A stretch of DNA of 64,000 nt, taken from Zeus faber (Eukaryota > Chordata > Actinopteri > Zeiformes > Zeidae). Below, one piece after another: positions 54,095-64,000 of this stretch (position 1 is the first letter of the stretch; each line of letters starts with the position of its first letter). A model generated the notes under the pieces. The model did no database searches and was not told the origin of the DNA. It worked only from the letters and a program-made list of their open reading frames with translations. The position numbers and the translations under genes were made by a program. The stretch spans positions 4,715,418-4,779,417 of the forward strand of contig OY482866.1 in assembly GCA_960531495.1 (NCBI GenBank), given 5' to 3'.

Positions 54095-54802
54095 ATGAAC
54101 TCAGCAATGGACACTGACGATCTCATACCGGGTGCAGTAGAGGTTAGTGTCCTGGATGAGATTAACACGAAGCTGGACATGCTATGTCCACTTCTCTGAG
54201 ACATTACTGAGATCCAAGCCAGCCTTGATTTCCTGCATCACACGGTCGGCGAGATGCAAAAAGAAAACGTGGATCCTCCGCGAAAACCTCTGCGAAGCGT
54301 CTCACAGCGGAGATGGAAGTTGTAAAAAAAGAAAATAAAATAATGATAGACTCTCCTGGATATTCAATCCAGAAGTATGCGGGACAACCTCATCTTTTCT
54401 GGGATCCCAGAGAACAACACAGAGTCCCCAAAATATATGGTGAAAGACTTTCTCTGCACCGCCTTGAAACTCTCGACGGACACCGTGAAACAGATCACCT
54501 TTCACCGAGTTCATCAACTGGGACACGGCGTGGGGAACCGTCCCCGCTCCATCATTGCTAAGTTTGAACACTTCAAGCACAAGGAGCTGGTTAAAAGTAA
54601 AGGACGGGAGCTGAAAGGAACCACGCTGGGTATGAACGATCAATTCCCCAGGGAGATCAAAGACCGAAGGAAGGCGCTGTATCCTTTCCTGAAGGAGAAC
54701 CGGCAAAAGGGTAAACGCGGATCGATGGTTGTTGACAAATTATATATAGATGGTCTGTTATACCGAGACTCCTCCACCACACCCTGGTTACTCTTATCAT
54801 AA
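54095..54802 (+). pseudogene. L1/Tx1-like LINE ORF1
   Basis: Starts MNSAMDTDDLIPGAVEVSVL, with a short helical region that is interrupted by stops (about 54195-54330). The well-preserved second part (54377-54802) has MRDNLIFSGIPENNTESPKY, the RRM signature of L1-type ORF1p, and then KFEHFKHKELVKSKGRELKG and FPREIKDRRKALYPFLKENR (the basic C-terminal domain). ORF1p binds LINE RNA. ORF2 follows after about 400 bp. Confidence 0.8.
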
Positions 54803-55211
54803 TGTATGTTTTCTTGTAATTCCAGTTATTATATACTGAAAGATGTAGGAATAGGCATGCTATCTATGTCAGGATTTAAAATATCGCTCACTCTCATCTC
54901 ACCTTTCTAATTCCCCCTCCATACTTCTCTCATCTCACCTCCCTAATCCCTCTCTCCTTACTTCTCCTATAACTCTCACTATATAATGTCTTTCACTTTA
55001 TGTATGTCTATTCCGACAATGTTCTGTGTTTATCTTTGTCTACTCGTCATTTGTTTGTGTAGTTATGTATCCCTACAAACTTCCTCCAATACTATGGCAA
55101 CAAAAAGGAATATAAAGGAGGAAACCCCAGACTTATCTATGGGAAAGCATGGGAACCGTAGTATAGCTATTGCCTTGGATGCACTGTGCCATCACCCCCT
55201 AACTAGCTTCA

Positions 55212-57900
55212 ATGACACCCATTAAGTTTGTTGGTTGGAATGTGAGAGGCTTGGGCTCACCTGCTAAACGTAGCAAAATCCTAACTCACCTCACCAAGTT
55301 GAACCCCAGCTTCTGTCTACTGCAAGAAACCCACCTCACTGCATCTGAGCACCTCAAACTCAAAGCTAAATGGGTTAATCAGATGTTTTCCGCATCATAC
55401 AACTCGAAAAAAAGAGGTATATCTATACTGATCAATAAAAGTATCCCATATCAAAATAAAACCACAATATCAGACCCAGGAGGGCGTTTCATAATGATGA
55501 ATGGGATTTTAGGTAACATCAAATGAACCATAGCTAATATTTATGGCCCCAATGAGGATGACCCAAATTTCTTTCACAATATATTTTCAAAACTTTTAGA
55601 ATTTTCTGAATAAATTATCATATTGGGAGGAGACTTCAACACAATACTGGATCACATTTTAGACCGTTCTCAAACCAGAAATATTCCCAAATCCCGGCGT
55701 TTCGCCGGACACTATAAAACAATATATGAGTGATCTTGCTCTTGGGGATTGTTGGCGATCAAATAACCCACATTCTATAGAATGCACATATTATTCACCA
55801 CCCCACCAAAGTTTCTCTCGAATCGACCTTTCCTTGACAAGTAACTCTGCACTGTCCAAAATCACTTATCCAGAAATCCACCCTATTGTATTTTCCGATT
55901 ACGGGCCGATTAGTTTCAACCTGATAAATGAAACAAACCGGAACCCTCCCGGCAGGTTGCGGTTTAACACCTCACTTTTAACGGATAAAGATTTTAACCA
56001 TTTATTTTATAAGAGAATGGACTTCCTTCATTGAACTGAATGACTCCCTAGAAATATCACCATCCTAACTTTGGGAAACAGCTAAGGCTGTTCTAATTGG
56101 TAGTATTATTTCATTCTCCACTCACAAGAAAAAGAAAGGACAAGAATGGCAACTCCAACAGCGACTAATGGAGTGGCATTCCCAACAAGCCCACTCATCT
56201 TCTGAGCAAATCCGAAATGAGATCAGGACAATTACATCTCAACTTGAAACTATCATCCATCAAAAGACACAATTCCTTATGACACGTACAAGAGCAAATT
56301 ATTTTGAATTCAATGACAAATCAGGTAAATTTCTTGCCAATCAATTGAAACGTGAGAGAGAAAAATCACTTATTATAGCCATCAAATATTCACAGGGAAG
56401 AATACTCACTGCCTGACATCAAGTAACATATTTAGAGACTTTTATAAGAACCTATATCAATCGGATAATGAATTTAATATATCAAACATTCACTCATTCC
56501 TCGATGATATTGACCTTCCTAAACCTTCGACGGAGCAGGCTACCACCTTTGATCAACCACTTACTCTTGAAGAACTCAAGAAAGCGCTCTTCTCTCTGCC
56601 CAACAATAAATCACTTGGATCAGATGACTACCCAGTGGAATTTTATAAACACTTCTGGCCACTTAACTCCCCATTATTCATCAGAATGGTTACAGAGGTC
56701 AAGTCAACCTCCACCATGCCTCCGCACATGAATACTGCTCTCCTTTCGGTTTTGCTCAAACTCAAAAAGGACCAAACCTTCACCTCCAGTTACAGACCCA
56801 TAATCCTTATTAATTGCGACCTTTAGATTATAAGTAAAACACTAACCAGCAGAATTAAAAAAGTAATTCCATTTATAATTCAGCCAGATCAAACCAGCTT
56901 TGTCAAAGGCAGACACTCATCCAGCAATATGCGTTGTTTATTCAATCTGATGAGCATATCTAAAAGGAACAACTTTAATACTATTATTGCCTCGTTGGAT
57001 GCCGAAAAAGCATTTGATCGAGTGATTGGACATATCTCTTTTCAATCCTCATCAAATTTGGCTATGGAGAGTTCCTTATTCAATGGATCAGAATCCTCTA
57101 CAATTCTCCATCTGCTTCTGTCATCACCAATGGTTACACCTGACAGCGTTTCACTCAACGCTCTCCCCTTTACTATTCGCCATCTTTATTGAATCCCTCG
57201 CGGTGGCTATCCGTCAAAACAGTAATATTGTAGGTATACAAACAGGAAACTCTGTTCACAAAATCAGTTTGTATGCAGATGATATCCTGTTGTACATACA
57301 GAACCCAATATCATCCCTACCGGAGGTGTTCAATCTTAGTTCTAAATTCTCAGCTATCTCAGACTATTTAATAATTTGGACTAAAATCACAGTCTTACCA
57401 CTCATTAGGGAGGACTGTAATGCTGCAACCCAGAAACTTCACTTAACCATCACAACAGGCAATATTAGATACCTTGGTATTGATATCTCCCCCAATCTAT
57501 CAGATTTGTTTACCCTTAACTTCACTCCATTGCTCAAATCCATTGAAGAGGACCTCATTTGATGGAACAACCTACCCATCTCACTAATTGGTCGGATAGC
57601 AGCAGTGAAAATTGATATACTTCCAGAAATAAACAACAAATCTTCACTGACCCCAGTGCAACCAACAGTACATTGGTAGACTCAATAATCAACAACAATA
57701 CTGTAGATTCAATAGTCAACAAATGTTATTGGAAATACAAGAAACCGAGAATTAAACTAGCAACACTACAGAAAAACAAAGTCTGTGGAGGCCTCGCAGC
57801 CCCAAACTTTAGATACTACTACCTAGCAAACCATCTTCAATTTATAATTAAATGGGCCTCTACCGGCCCAACTGAAACCAGGCCAACTGACACCAGGTCG
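55212..57900 (+). pseudogene. L1/Tx1-like LINE ORF2 (endonuclease and RT)
   Basis: The endonuclease begins MTPIKFVGWNVRGLGSPAKR (with the N of catalysis) and FCLLQETHLTASEHLK (the E). IILGGDFNTILDH, in another frame near 55620, and SRIDLSLTSN with FSDYGPISF supply later endonuclease motifs. RT is broken into several frames: NNKSLGSDDYPVEFYKHFWP near 56610, PIILINCDL near 56800, IASLDAEKAFDRV near 56990 and YADDILLYIQNPIS near 57280 (the YADD box). The end (NKVCGGLAAPNFRYYYLANH) is reached near 57830, after which the element is truncated. Many stops; inactive. Confidence 0.85.
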
Positions 57901-58013
57901 GTTTCATTTTTCTTTTTGCTTGCCTAACCCAATTTAAATGCATTGGTTGAAATAACAAAGTCTCTATCAAAATGTAAAGGCAACAAGGTTACTTTGTTTA
58001 AGCGGAGATACTC

Positions 58014-58015
58014 AC
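58014..58015 (-). other. Splice donor after the Bcl-xL-like exon
   Basis: GTGAGTATC on minus directly follows the BH2 Gly-Ala-Trp codons. Confidence 0.7.
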
Positions 58016-58352
58016 CCATGCTCCCTGACTCTGGACCCATGGATCAAGATGGTGGCCCAGGTATATGGTCATCCAGTCTACGATGCAGGGCACCATGTGG
58101 TTCATGTCCTTCTGCATGCAATCCACGCAGAGGGCACCTCCGAAAGCAAACAGGCCTACGATGCGTCCCCAGTTGTTCCCGTCCCGAAACACCTCGTCCA
58201 TCACGTTCTCAAAGCTGTTGTAGGCCGTGGCGGGAAAGATGTGGAGCTGGGACAACGTCTCGCTGAAGGCTTTCATATAGCGCAGCTCAAACTTAAAAAG
58301 CTCAAAATTTATAGCTGATGAAAGAGACCATCTCTCTTTTGCTGTGCTCCAT
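58016..58352 (-). pseudogene. Bcl-xL (BCL2L1)-like exon with internal deletion
   Basis: The minus-strand start at 58352 gives MEHSKREMVSFISYKF, which matches the BH4 helix of Bcl-xL-type proteins, and then a stop. A few bases later, in another frame, FELRYMKAFSETLSQLHIFP continues, which corresponds to sequence just after the BH3 core. BH1 (VMDEVFRDGNNWGRIVGLFA) and BH2 (WVQSQGAW) are intact. The flexible loop and BH3 core are missing. The deletion lies between two copies of TTTGAGCT. The exon ends GGAGCATGG followed by GTGAGT, a splice donor at the place where Bcl-2 family genes have an intron. The membrane-anchor exon is not seen to the left. Bcl-xL blocks apoptosis at mitochondria; this copy cannot encode it. 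A member other than Bcl-xL is possible. Confidence 0.8.
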
Positions 58353-59440
58353 GCTGAAAACTGCCAAGCTGCTCGGGCGTCGACCTCTTTCTCCTGTTAT
58401 TTTTGGTAAGTCAGTGAGGTAGGGGAATAATTTGTCAGTTGGAAACGGATGGCATCGTTCAAACGCTGAATCCCCATTGGAGGAGGGCTTTGACATCACA
58501 AAGAAATCACATGCGGCTGCTGGCCTACGGGTGCAGGGCCTATGTGGGGGATAAGTCTTGACACACCAAGGACAGTGAAGTGCCGTTCTTGCTCTTGCAG
58601 CTGCATCGGCGGGGGGAGGCCGAAAAGACGATAGCATACAGATTCTAATCCCATTTGCGCGGTTTGGAAAACAATGGGAAAATAAAGATATGTGACTGAG
58701 GATATAATAATGAGGTTTTGTTCTTTATTATGTGTGTATTATGTTTTTTTTTTTTTTTTTTTTTTTGTTTTTTTTTTTGTTTAAACCTGTGCTGTCAGCA
58801 CGCAATGGCATACAACACAGAGTATTTGTATGCCATTGCATCTAGGACAGAGTAAGTCTGCAAGTGGAGTTCAAGTTCTCAACCTGCAATGCAACTCTTT
58901 ATAAATTCTTAAATCATCAAGAACTGCTGCAATAACTCTGTCCTGTGGATGACCTGTAGGATGAAAAGAGCACAGTTTTTGGTTATAAAGAACCACCACC
59001 AACCCCCCTCGTTGCAGAGCTCTTTATCATGTTTGGGTCTAAAAACAACTGATCACTACTCCAAGAGGGGGAGAATCACCACGGGTGAGACAAATAAACA
59101 TAGAACCAAACATCTACACAACAACATAAACATTGGACGACAACAGATATTGAAAAACAGTAAATGGTGGTGTGTGCGTGTTTGTGTGTGATGGGACCAC
59201 CTATATGTGTGTGTGAGATGTGCACCGGTGAGTGTACATGATTATCCCTATTGGTACTGGTGTAGAAGGTTGGTATTATGTCGTGGCGCCTTCAAGCAGC
59301 GGATGGGGCCCCGAAGCCCCCCGAACTTCGCAGCCTTGTGGACACCCTACGGCTGCAGGGAAGCCACGATCACCCTGCCAGCGGCCACAGAAGACCCCCA
59401 GGCATGACCTCATTTTTTTCAAGGCACAGTCTCCAACAGA
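58353..59440. repeat. Spacer with a poly(T) run (about 58745-58782)
   Basis: No gene is recognised. Sequence just right of 58352 may be the 5' UTR of the Bcl-xL-like exon. A T-run of more than 30 bases broken by G lies at about 58745-58782. A GC-rich segment at 59285-59405 (CTACGGCTGCAGGGAAGCCA) has no recognised role. Confidence 0.5.
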
Positions 59441-59444
59441 CCAC

Positions 59445-59515
59445 TGGATTGAACAGGAATCGAACATGGGCCTCCCAAGTGGCAGGGGAGATTTCTTCCA
59501 CTGAACCACCAATGC
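59445..59515 (-). pseudogene. tRNA-Gly(GCC) pseudogene
   Basis: On minus GCATTGGTGGTTCAGTGGAA, anticodon loop CTGCCAC with GCC, and GAGGCCCATGTTCGATTCCT. The 3' acceptor half does not pair and the T stem is mismatched. Confidence 0.7.
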
Positions 59516-59617
59516 TCACGTGTGAGTGCTTTTTGCCCCCCCCCCCCAAGCTACAGTTAATGGCTAACCCTAACCATAAACCTGATAAAAAGTTTCAGAT
59601 ACAGTCCTGACACTGGA

Positions 59618-60072
59618 CTTTTTTGGATCTTGGCTGTCCTGGAAGTATTGGCCGTTGCAGAAAGGGCAAAAAATCAAGAAAGACAAATTTGAAAGAAGCC
59701 CAAACCCTTCGGGGATTTTTACGGCGCTGCGTTCAGATGGCAGTCCCAGATGGAGGCGTGGGTAAAAATCCAGCTTCTGACAAGCTCTTTCTGTAGATGT
59801 TATCCTAAATGCATACTTTGCTCGAGCATTTATGCAACAGCAGCATAATCACCCAAGCATCCAGACAGTTGACTTGGACCTCACTAGCTCCATGTAGCAA
59901 CTACCCCATCTTACCTCAGTGTCAAAAGTGAATGCAAGAAGACGTCATGAACAAAGAGACGTTTACCTTTTGGGATCTTGGCTGTCCTGGAAGTATTGGC
60001 CGTTGCAGCAAGGGCAAAAAATCAAGAAAGACAAATTTGAAAGAAGGCCAAACCCTTCGGGGATTTCTACAT
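59618..60072. repeat. Repeated tRNA-Leu spacer (two copies; a third at about 6610-6710)
   Basis: TTGGATCTTGGCTGTCCTGG followed by AAGTATTGGC and GACAAATTTGAAAGAAG occurs at 59618 and 59970 and, more diverged, at 6615. Confidence 0.8.
59723..59782 (+). pseudogene. tRNA-Leu pseudogene, 5' truncated
   Basis: GGCGCTGCGTTCAGATGGCA and GGAGGCGTGGGTAAAAATCC correspond to the anticodon, variable and T arms of tRNA-Leu(CAG). The acceptor and D arm are missing. Confidence 0.6.
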
Positions 60073-60380
60073 TTTCTTAGTTCTTTGTCCAGACAATGAG
60101 AATGTGAAGTGTTGAATGTGAATTCCCCCTGTTACTTTTGTGGATGGATTCTGCATCTGAAGTACGTAATTGTGAAACAGGACGGAATTGTTCATTTTAA
60201 AGTAACAGTGAGCCTGTCACAATATACTTGATTGAATCAATGCCATCTCATGGGAAAAAAAGCTATACTAGCTTGGATCAAGGTAATGAACCACTGACAG
60301 CTGACCCTCATGAGATTTTGCCTACAACCAACCAAATTAAGGCTGCCGTTTAGGATTTTGAGGCGACTTCAGCTAAGCTT

Positions 60381-60452
60381 GGCTCGCTGATCTAGTGGCA
60401 TGTTTCTCGCTTTGGGTGCGAGAGGTCCCGGGTTCAACTCCCGGACGAGCCC
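60381..60452 (+). tRNA. tRNA-Pro(TGG)
   Basis: A 72-nt cloverleaf. The acceptor GGCTCGC pairs with ACGAGCC except at the last position. The D arm is TGATCTAGTGGCATG. The anticodon arm CTCGC-TTTGGGT-GCGAG gives TGG. The T arm CCGGG-TTCAACT-CCCGG is perfect. It is the best-preserved Pro copy in the window. A decayed tRNA-Gln 3' half follows at 60500-60531. Confidence 0.75.
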
Positions 60453-60499
60453 AGGAGACAAGTTCAAGCTATGTGTTTGATATTAATGTTCATTTGTCT

Positions 60500-60531
60500 A
60501 AAATCCTTGTTCAAATCTTGGTGGACCCTGC
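60500..60531 (+). pseudogene. tRNA-Gln 3' half
   Basis: ATCCTTGTTCAAATCTTGGT then GGACCCT is the T arm and acceptor end of a decayed tRNA-Gln, as in the copies at 16.5-17.7 kb but in the opposite orientation. Confidence 0.55.
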
Positions 60532-60539
60532 TTCAGTTT

Positions 60540-61020
60540 AGTTCTTCCCTTTGCACTCTGAAAGTCTTCTGACACGAGTCCAATCACACATTCTAAGTAT
60601 CATCAACAAGTTTACTGTGTATTACAGAAACTGGGCTCTTATTTGAATGCAAGAAATCCCTTCTTGATGAAAGCATTTGAAATCGATAAGCAATTAAAGA
60701 AAACTTGCTTTGGCACAAGCTGTATGCTATTCCTTTTAGAACCGGCCTGAGTTAATTTTCCCTCCCTGATTTCTTTCATTCTAACTTGCATCCGAAGTAC
60801 GTAATTGTGAAACAGGACGGAATTGTTCGTTTTACAGTGACTTTGAGACTGTCACAATAAACTTGGTTGAATCAATGCATCTCATCTCCGTTTGCACTCC
60901 GAAAGTCTTCTGACACATCTCTCTATGAATTCGGGTCACACACTCTAATTTGAATGCAAGGAATCCATTCTTGCGCGGAGCTTGATGAAAGCATTTGAAA
61001 TCGATTAGCAATCAAAGAAA
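60540..61020. repeat. tRNA-cluster spacer sequence (duplicated pieces)
   Basis: Contains inverted-orientation copies of the spacers at 16.3-18.3 kb (TTACAGAAACTGGGCTCTTA, TTGTGAAACAGGACGGAATT at about 60805 and again at about 60170). Confidence 0.75.
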
Positions 61021-61049
61021 ACTTGCCTATAAAAATGCCAAGGGCACAA

Positions 61050-61480
61050 AGCTGTATGCTATGTATGAGACCCCCCTCACTCTGGAGGAGCTTGAGGGTG
61101 CCATCTGAAGGATGGGAAAGCGAAAGGTCCCGGGTATCGACGGTCTGCCAGCTGAGTTTTACCTCAAGTTTTGGGGGTTGCTTGGTCCGGGGGTGCTGGA
61201 GGTGCTGACCGAGGTCCTCCGCGCAGGGGCTCTTGGATTGTTGATGGCTATGGGGGTGATTTCCCTTCTTTTCAAGAAAGGAGACGTCTCTGACATTAAT
61301 AACTGATGGCCATTGACCATGCTGTCTGCTGACAGCCTAGCTTCTCGCTAAGGTCCTCGCTGACCGTCCGCGCACAGTCCTCCCGGATGTGGCCCATGTC
61401 GAGCAAACATGCGGAGTGGATAGGCGCTCTGTGAGGTGGAACCTCCAGCTCATCAGAGACGCTGGGTGGAAGATAGAGGT
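61050..61480 (+). pseudogene. LINE reverse transcriptase fragment
   Basis: PLTLEELEGAI then MGKRKVPGIDGLPAEFYLKF and GVISLLFKKGDVSDINN are the N-terminal RT motifs of an L1/Tx1-like element. After a stop only traces follow. It is joined directly to the RTE element. Confidence 0.65.
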
Positions 61481-61504
61481 CAACCCCTGATGGTGGTATG
61501 GTGG

Positions 61505-64000
61505 TATCTTGTCGAATCTTGCCACTGGAGGTGCACAAGCCAGTATATCATCAGTGCCGGTCCCAAGCCCGGATGAATAGAGAGGGTTGTGTCAGGAAGG
61601 GCATCCGGCGTAAAAACCATGCCAAATCAAACATGAAGACAACAAATCTGATTTCCATACCGGATTGGTCGTGGTCTGGGTTAACAACGACCCACACTGG
61701 TGCCGTCAGCCAACAGGGTGCCAGTGGAAATTGTGCTACTGTCGGCCAAAGAAGAAGAAGAGGGGGAAGTGTGTCCGGAGAGAGCAGGGGCGGAAGAAGG
61801 GTAGGAGAGTAGGGTTGAGAGTAGGAACTTTGAACGTTGGCAATATAAAGAGTAAAGAGAGAGAGCTGGCTCACATGATGGAGAGAAGGAAGGTAGATGT
61901 ACTATGTGTACAAGAGACCAGGTGGAAGGGGAGTAAGAATAGGAGTATCGGAGCCTGGTACAAACTGTTCTACCATGGAGTGGAGGGCAGGAGAAATGGG
62001 GTAGGGATAGTCTGAAAGGAAAAATATGTCAAGAATGTTTTGGGGTAAAGAGAGTGTCGGACAGAGTGATGAGCATGAAGCTGGAAATTGATGGGGTGAT
62101 AATGAATGTGGTCAGTGCATATACTCCCCAAGTTGGGTGTGAGATGGAAGAGAAAGAAGAATTCTTTAGTGAGTTGGATGTAGTGGTGGAGAGCGTCCCA
62201 TGGGAGTGGTCGTTGGAGCAGATCTCAATGGGCATGTTGGCATGGGATCAGAGACATAGATGACAAGAAGGTGATGGTTAGGGATGGTGTCCAGGAGAGG
62301 AATGTGGAAGGACAGATGGTGATGGAGTTCGCCAAAAGGATTGAATTGGCTGTTGTGAATACGTATTTCAAGAAGAGGGAGGACCACAGCGTGACATACA
62401 AGACTGGAGGAAGGTGCACACACATGCATAAGGTGGACTACATCTTATGCATGAGGTCCTGAAAGATTAGCGACTGCAAAGTGGTGGTAGGTGAGTGTGT
62501 TGCTAGGCAGCATCGGATGGTGGTCCGGAGGATTACTCTGGAGGCCAAGAGGAAGAAGAGAGTGAAAGAAGAGCCAAAGATAAAATGGTGGATGTTGAAA
62601 AAGGAGGAGTGCTGCATGCATTTTAGGAAAGAGGTAAGGCAGGCAATAGGTGGGAATGAACGGTTACCAGATGACTGGGAAACAACTGCAGAAGTGGTGA
62701 GGGAGACGGCACTTGGGTGTACTTGGTGTATCATGCAGGAAGAGGAAGGAAGACAAGGCCTCTTGGTGGTGGAATGAGTATGTACAGGAGAGCATAGAGC
62801 AGAAGAGGTTGGTAAAGAAGAAATGGGATAGTCAGAAAGATGAGTAGACAGGAGTACAAGCTGATGCGGTGCAAGGCGAAGAGAGAAGTGTCTAAGGCAA
62901 CGGAAAAGGCATACGACATGTTGTATGATAGGTTGGACAGTAAGGAAGGAGAAACGGACTTGTACCGATTGGCAAGACAAAGGGACCAAGCTGGGAAGTA
63001 TGTGCAGCAGGTTAGGGTGATGAAGGATAATGATGGGAATGTGCTGACTAGTGAGGAGAGTGTGTTGAGAAGGTGGAAGGAGTACTTTGAGGAGTTGATG
63101 AATGAAGAAAATGAGAGGGAGAGAAGAGTGGATGATGTGGGGATAGTGGATCAAGAAGTGCAGCAAATTAGCAAGGATGATGTGAGAACAGCATTAATGA
63201 AGATGAAGAGTGGAACGGAAGTTGGCCCAGATTACATACCTGGGGAAGCATGGAAATGTTTAGGTGAGATGGCAGTGGCATTCCATTCAGAGGCTGTTTA
63301 ACACCATCCGGGAAAGGGAGAGGATGTCGGAGGAGTGGAGAAGAAGTGTACTGGTACCCATCTCTAAGAATAAGGGAGACGTACAGAGCTCTCGTAACTA
63401 CAGGGGAATAAAGTTAATCAGCCACAGCATGAACCTATGGGAAAGGGTAGTGGAGGCTAGGTTTAGAGGAGAGGTGTGGATCAGCGAGCATCAGTATGGT
63501 TTCATGCCAGGAAAGAGTACTAAAGATGAATGTTTGCTTTAAGAATGCTGATGGAAAAGTACAGGGAAGGCCAGAGGGAGTTGCACTACGTCTTTGTGGA
63601 TTCATTGAAAGCATATGATAGGGTGCCGAGAGAGACAGTGTGGCATTGCATGAGGAAGTCAGGGTGACAGAGAAGTACGTAAGAGTGGTACAGGATATGT
63701 GTGAGGGCAGTCAGACAGTAGTAAGGTGTGCAGTAGGCGTGACGAAGGCATTCAAAGTGGAGGTGGGATTGCTTCAAGGATCAGCTCTGAGCTCTTTCTT
63801 GTTTGCAGTGGTGATGGGCAGGTTAACAGATGAAATCAGGCAGGAGTCTCCGTGGAATATGATGTTCGCGGATGATATTGTGATCTGTAGTGAGAGTAGG
63901 GAGCAGGTTGAGGATAGCCTGGAAGTCAGCAGGACTAAGACAGAATACATGTGTCTAAAAGAGAGGGAGGGCCGTGAAAAGCTGAGAATAGAGGAGTGGA
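61505..64000 (+). mobile_element. RTE-clade LINE (runs off the right edge)
   Basis: The 5' part (from about 61550) includes a basic segment (KKKRGKCVRREQGRKKGR). The endonuclease starts VGTLNVGNIKSKERELAHMM with DVLCVQETRWKG and VEGRRNGVGIV, and continues in other frames with RVMSMKLEIDGVIMNVVSAY and VVNTYFKKREDHSVTYKTGG. The linker (62840-63301) has MSRQEYKLMRCKAKREVSKA. The RT (from about 63170) has VPISKNKGDVQSSRNYRGIK, EHQYGFMPGKSTKDE, and MMFADDIVICSESREQVEDS with FADD at 63865-63876. Several indels break it. The order and motifs are those of RTE/BovB-like elements common in fish. Confidence 0.85.

Noticed and set aside
54302..54706. Minus-strand frame of 134 codons
   Set aside because: It is the antisense shadow of the LINE ORF1.
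58302..58637. Longer minus-strand frame extending upstream of the Bcl-xL-like start
   Set aside because: The upstream part is Pro/Arg-rich with no similarity to the family; the BH4 start at 58352 fits, so the rest is read as 5' UTR.
59240..59410. Structured RNA such as tRNA-Sec or a small nuclear RNA
   Set aside because: GC-rich, but no anticodon arm, box motifs or known snRNA segment could be matched.
62438..63166. Minus-strand frame of 242 codons
   Set aside because: Antisense of the RTE LINE linker; low-complexity Ser/His/Leu composition with no motif.

Overview
This window looks like an intergenic block of a teleost fish genome, rich in repeats and decayed elements. The evidence is fish-type Rex1, L1/Tx1-like and RTE non-LTR retrotransposons, several gamma/epsilon-like endogenous retroviruses (ERVs), a fish tRNA-derived SINE, and clustered tRNA genes with decaying copies. 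I see no intact multi-exon host gene. Host-derived coding sequence is limited to a frameshifted histone H2A, a broken Bcl-xL-like exon, and a broken coiled-coil protein. LAYOUT: 1-450 is the primer-binding site and 5' LTR of a minus-strand ERV that runs off the left edge. 980-1500 is the H2A pseudogene with its promoter and 3' stem-loop remnants. 2.6-3.5 kb is a minus-strand integrase-tail/env fragment (ERV-F). 6.8-18.7 kb is a tRNA-Leu/Pro/Gln cluster split by a near-complete provirus, ERV-A (7136-16310, minus), which has both LTRs, a tRNA-Ser-type PBS, gag, pro and pol but almost no env. 18.7-21.9 kb is ERV-B (integrase tail plus env, minus), with a tRNA-Pro segment inserted between 16-bp direct repeats. 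22.7-26.0 kb is a Rex1 LINE (minus). 26.0-28.7 kb is ERV-C (plus). 29.4-30.4 kb is more tRNA cluster, including a well-preserved tRNA-Gln. 30.4-38.6 kb is ERV-D (minus; gag-pro-pol, cut off within integrase). 39.2-41.3 kb is ERV-E (plus; env and 3' LTR). 41.3-43.3 kb is a duplicated tRNA-Leu(AAG) unit with a SINE. 43.5-45.5 kb holds a minisatellite, a LINE fragment and the coiled-coil pseudogene. 45.8-50.6 kb is a tandem array of initiator tRNA-Met and tRNA-Arg(CCT) copies, mostly decayed. 54.1-57.9 kb is an L1/Tx1-like LINE. 58.0-58.4 kb is the Bcl-xL-like exon. 59.4-61.0 kb is tRNA-Gly, Leu, Pro and Gln sequence. 61.0-64.0 kb is a short RT fragment followed by an RTE-clade LINE that runs off the right edge. 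HOW IT FITS TOGETHER: tRNA clusters form the backbone and ERVs have repeatedly landed in or next to them. ERV-A and ERV-D share an unusual plan: gag and pro are separated by a UAG codon in a conserved context, and a domain with two H-x-T-x motifs (2H phosphoesterase-like) lies between protease and reverse transcriptase. That domain, the tRNA arrays and the tRNA-Pro insertion are the most interesting items.
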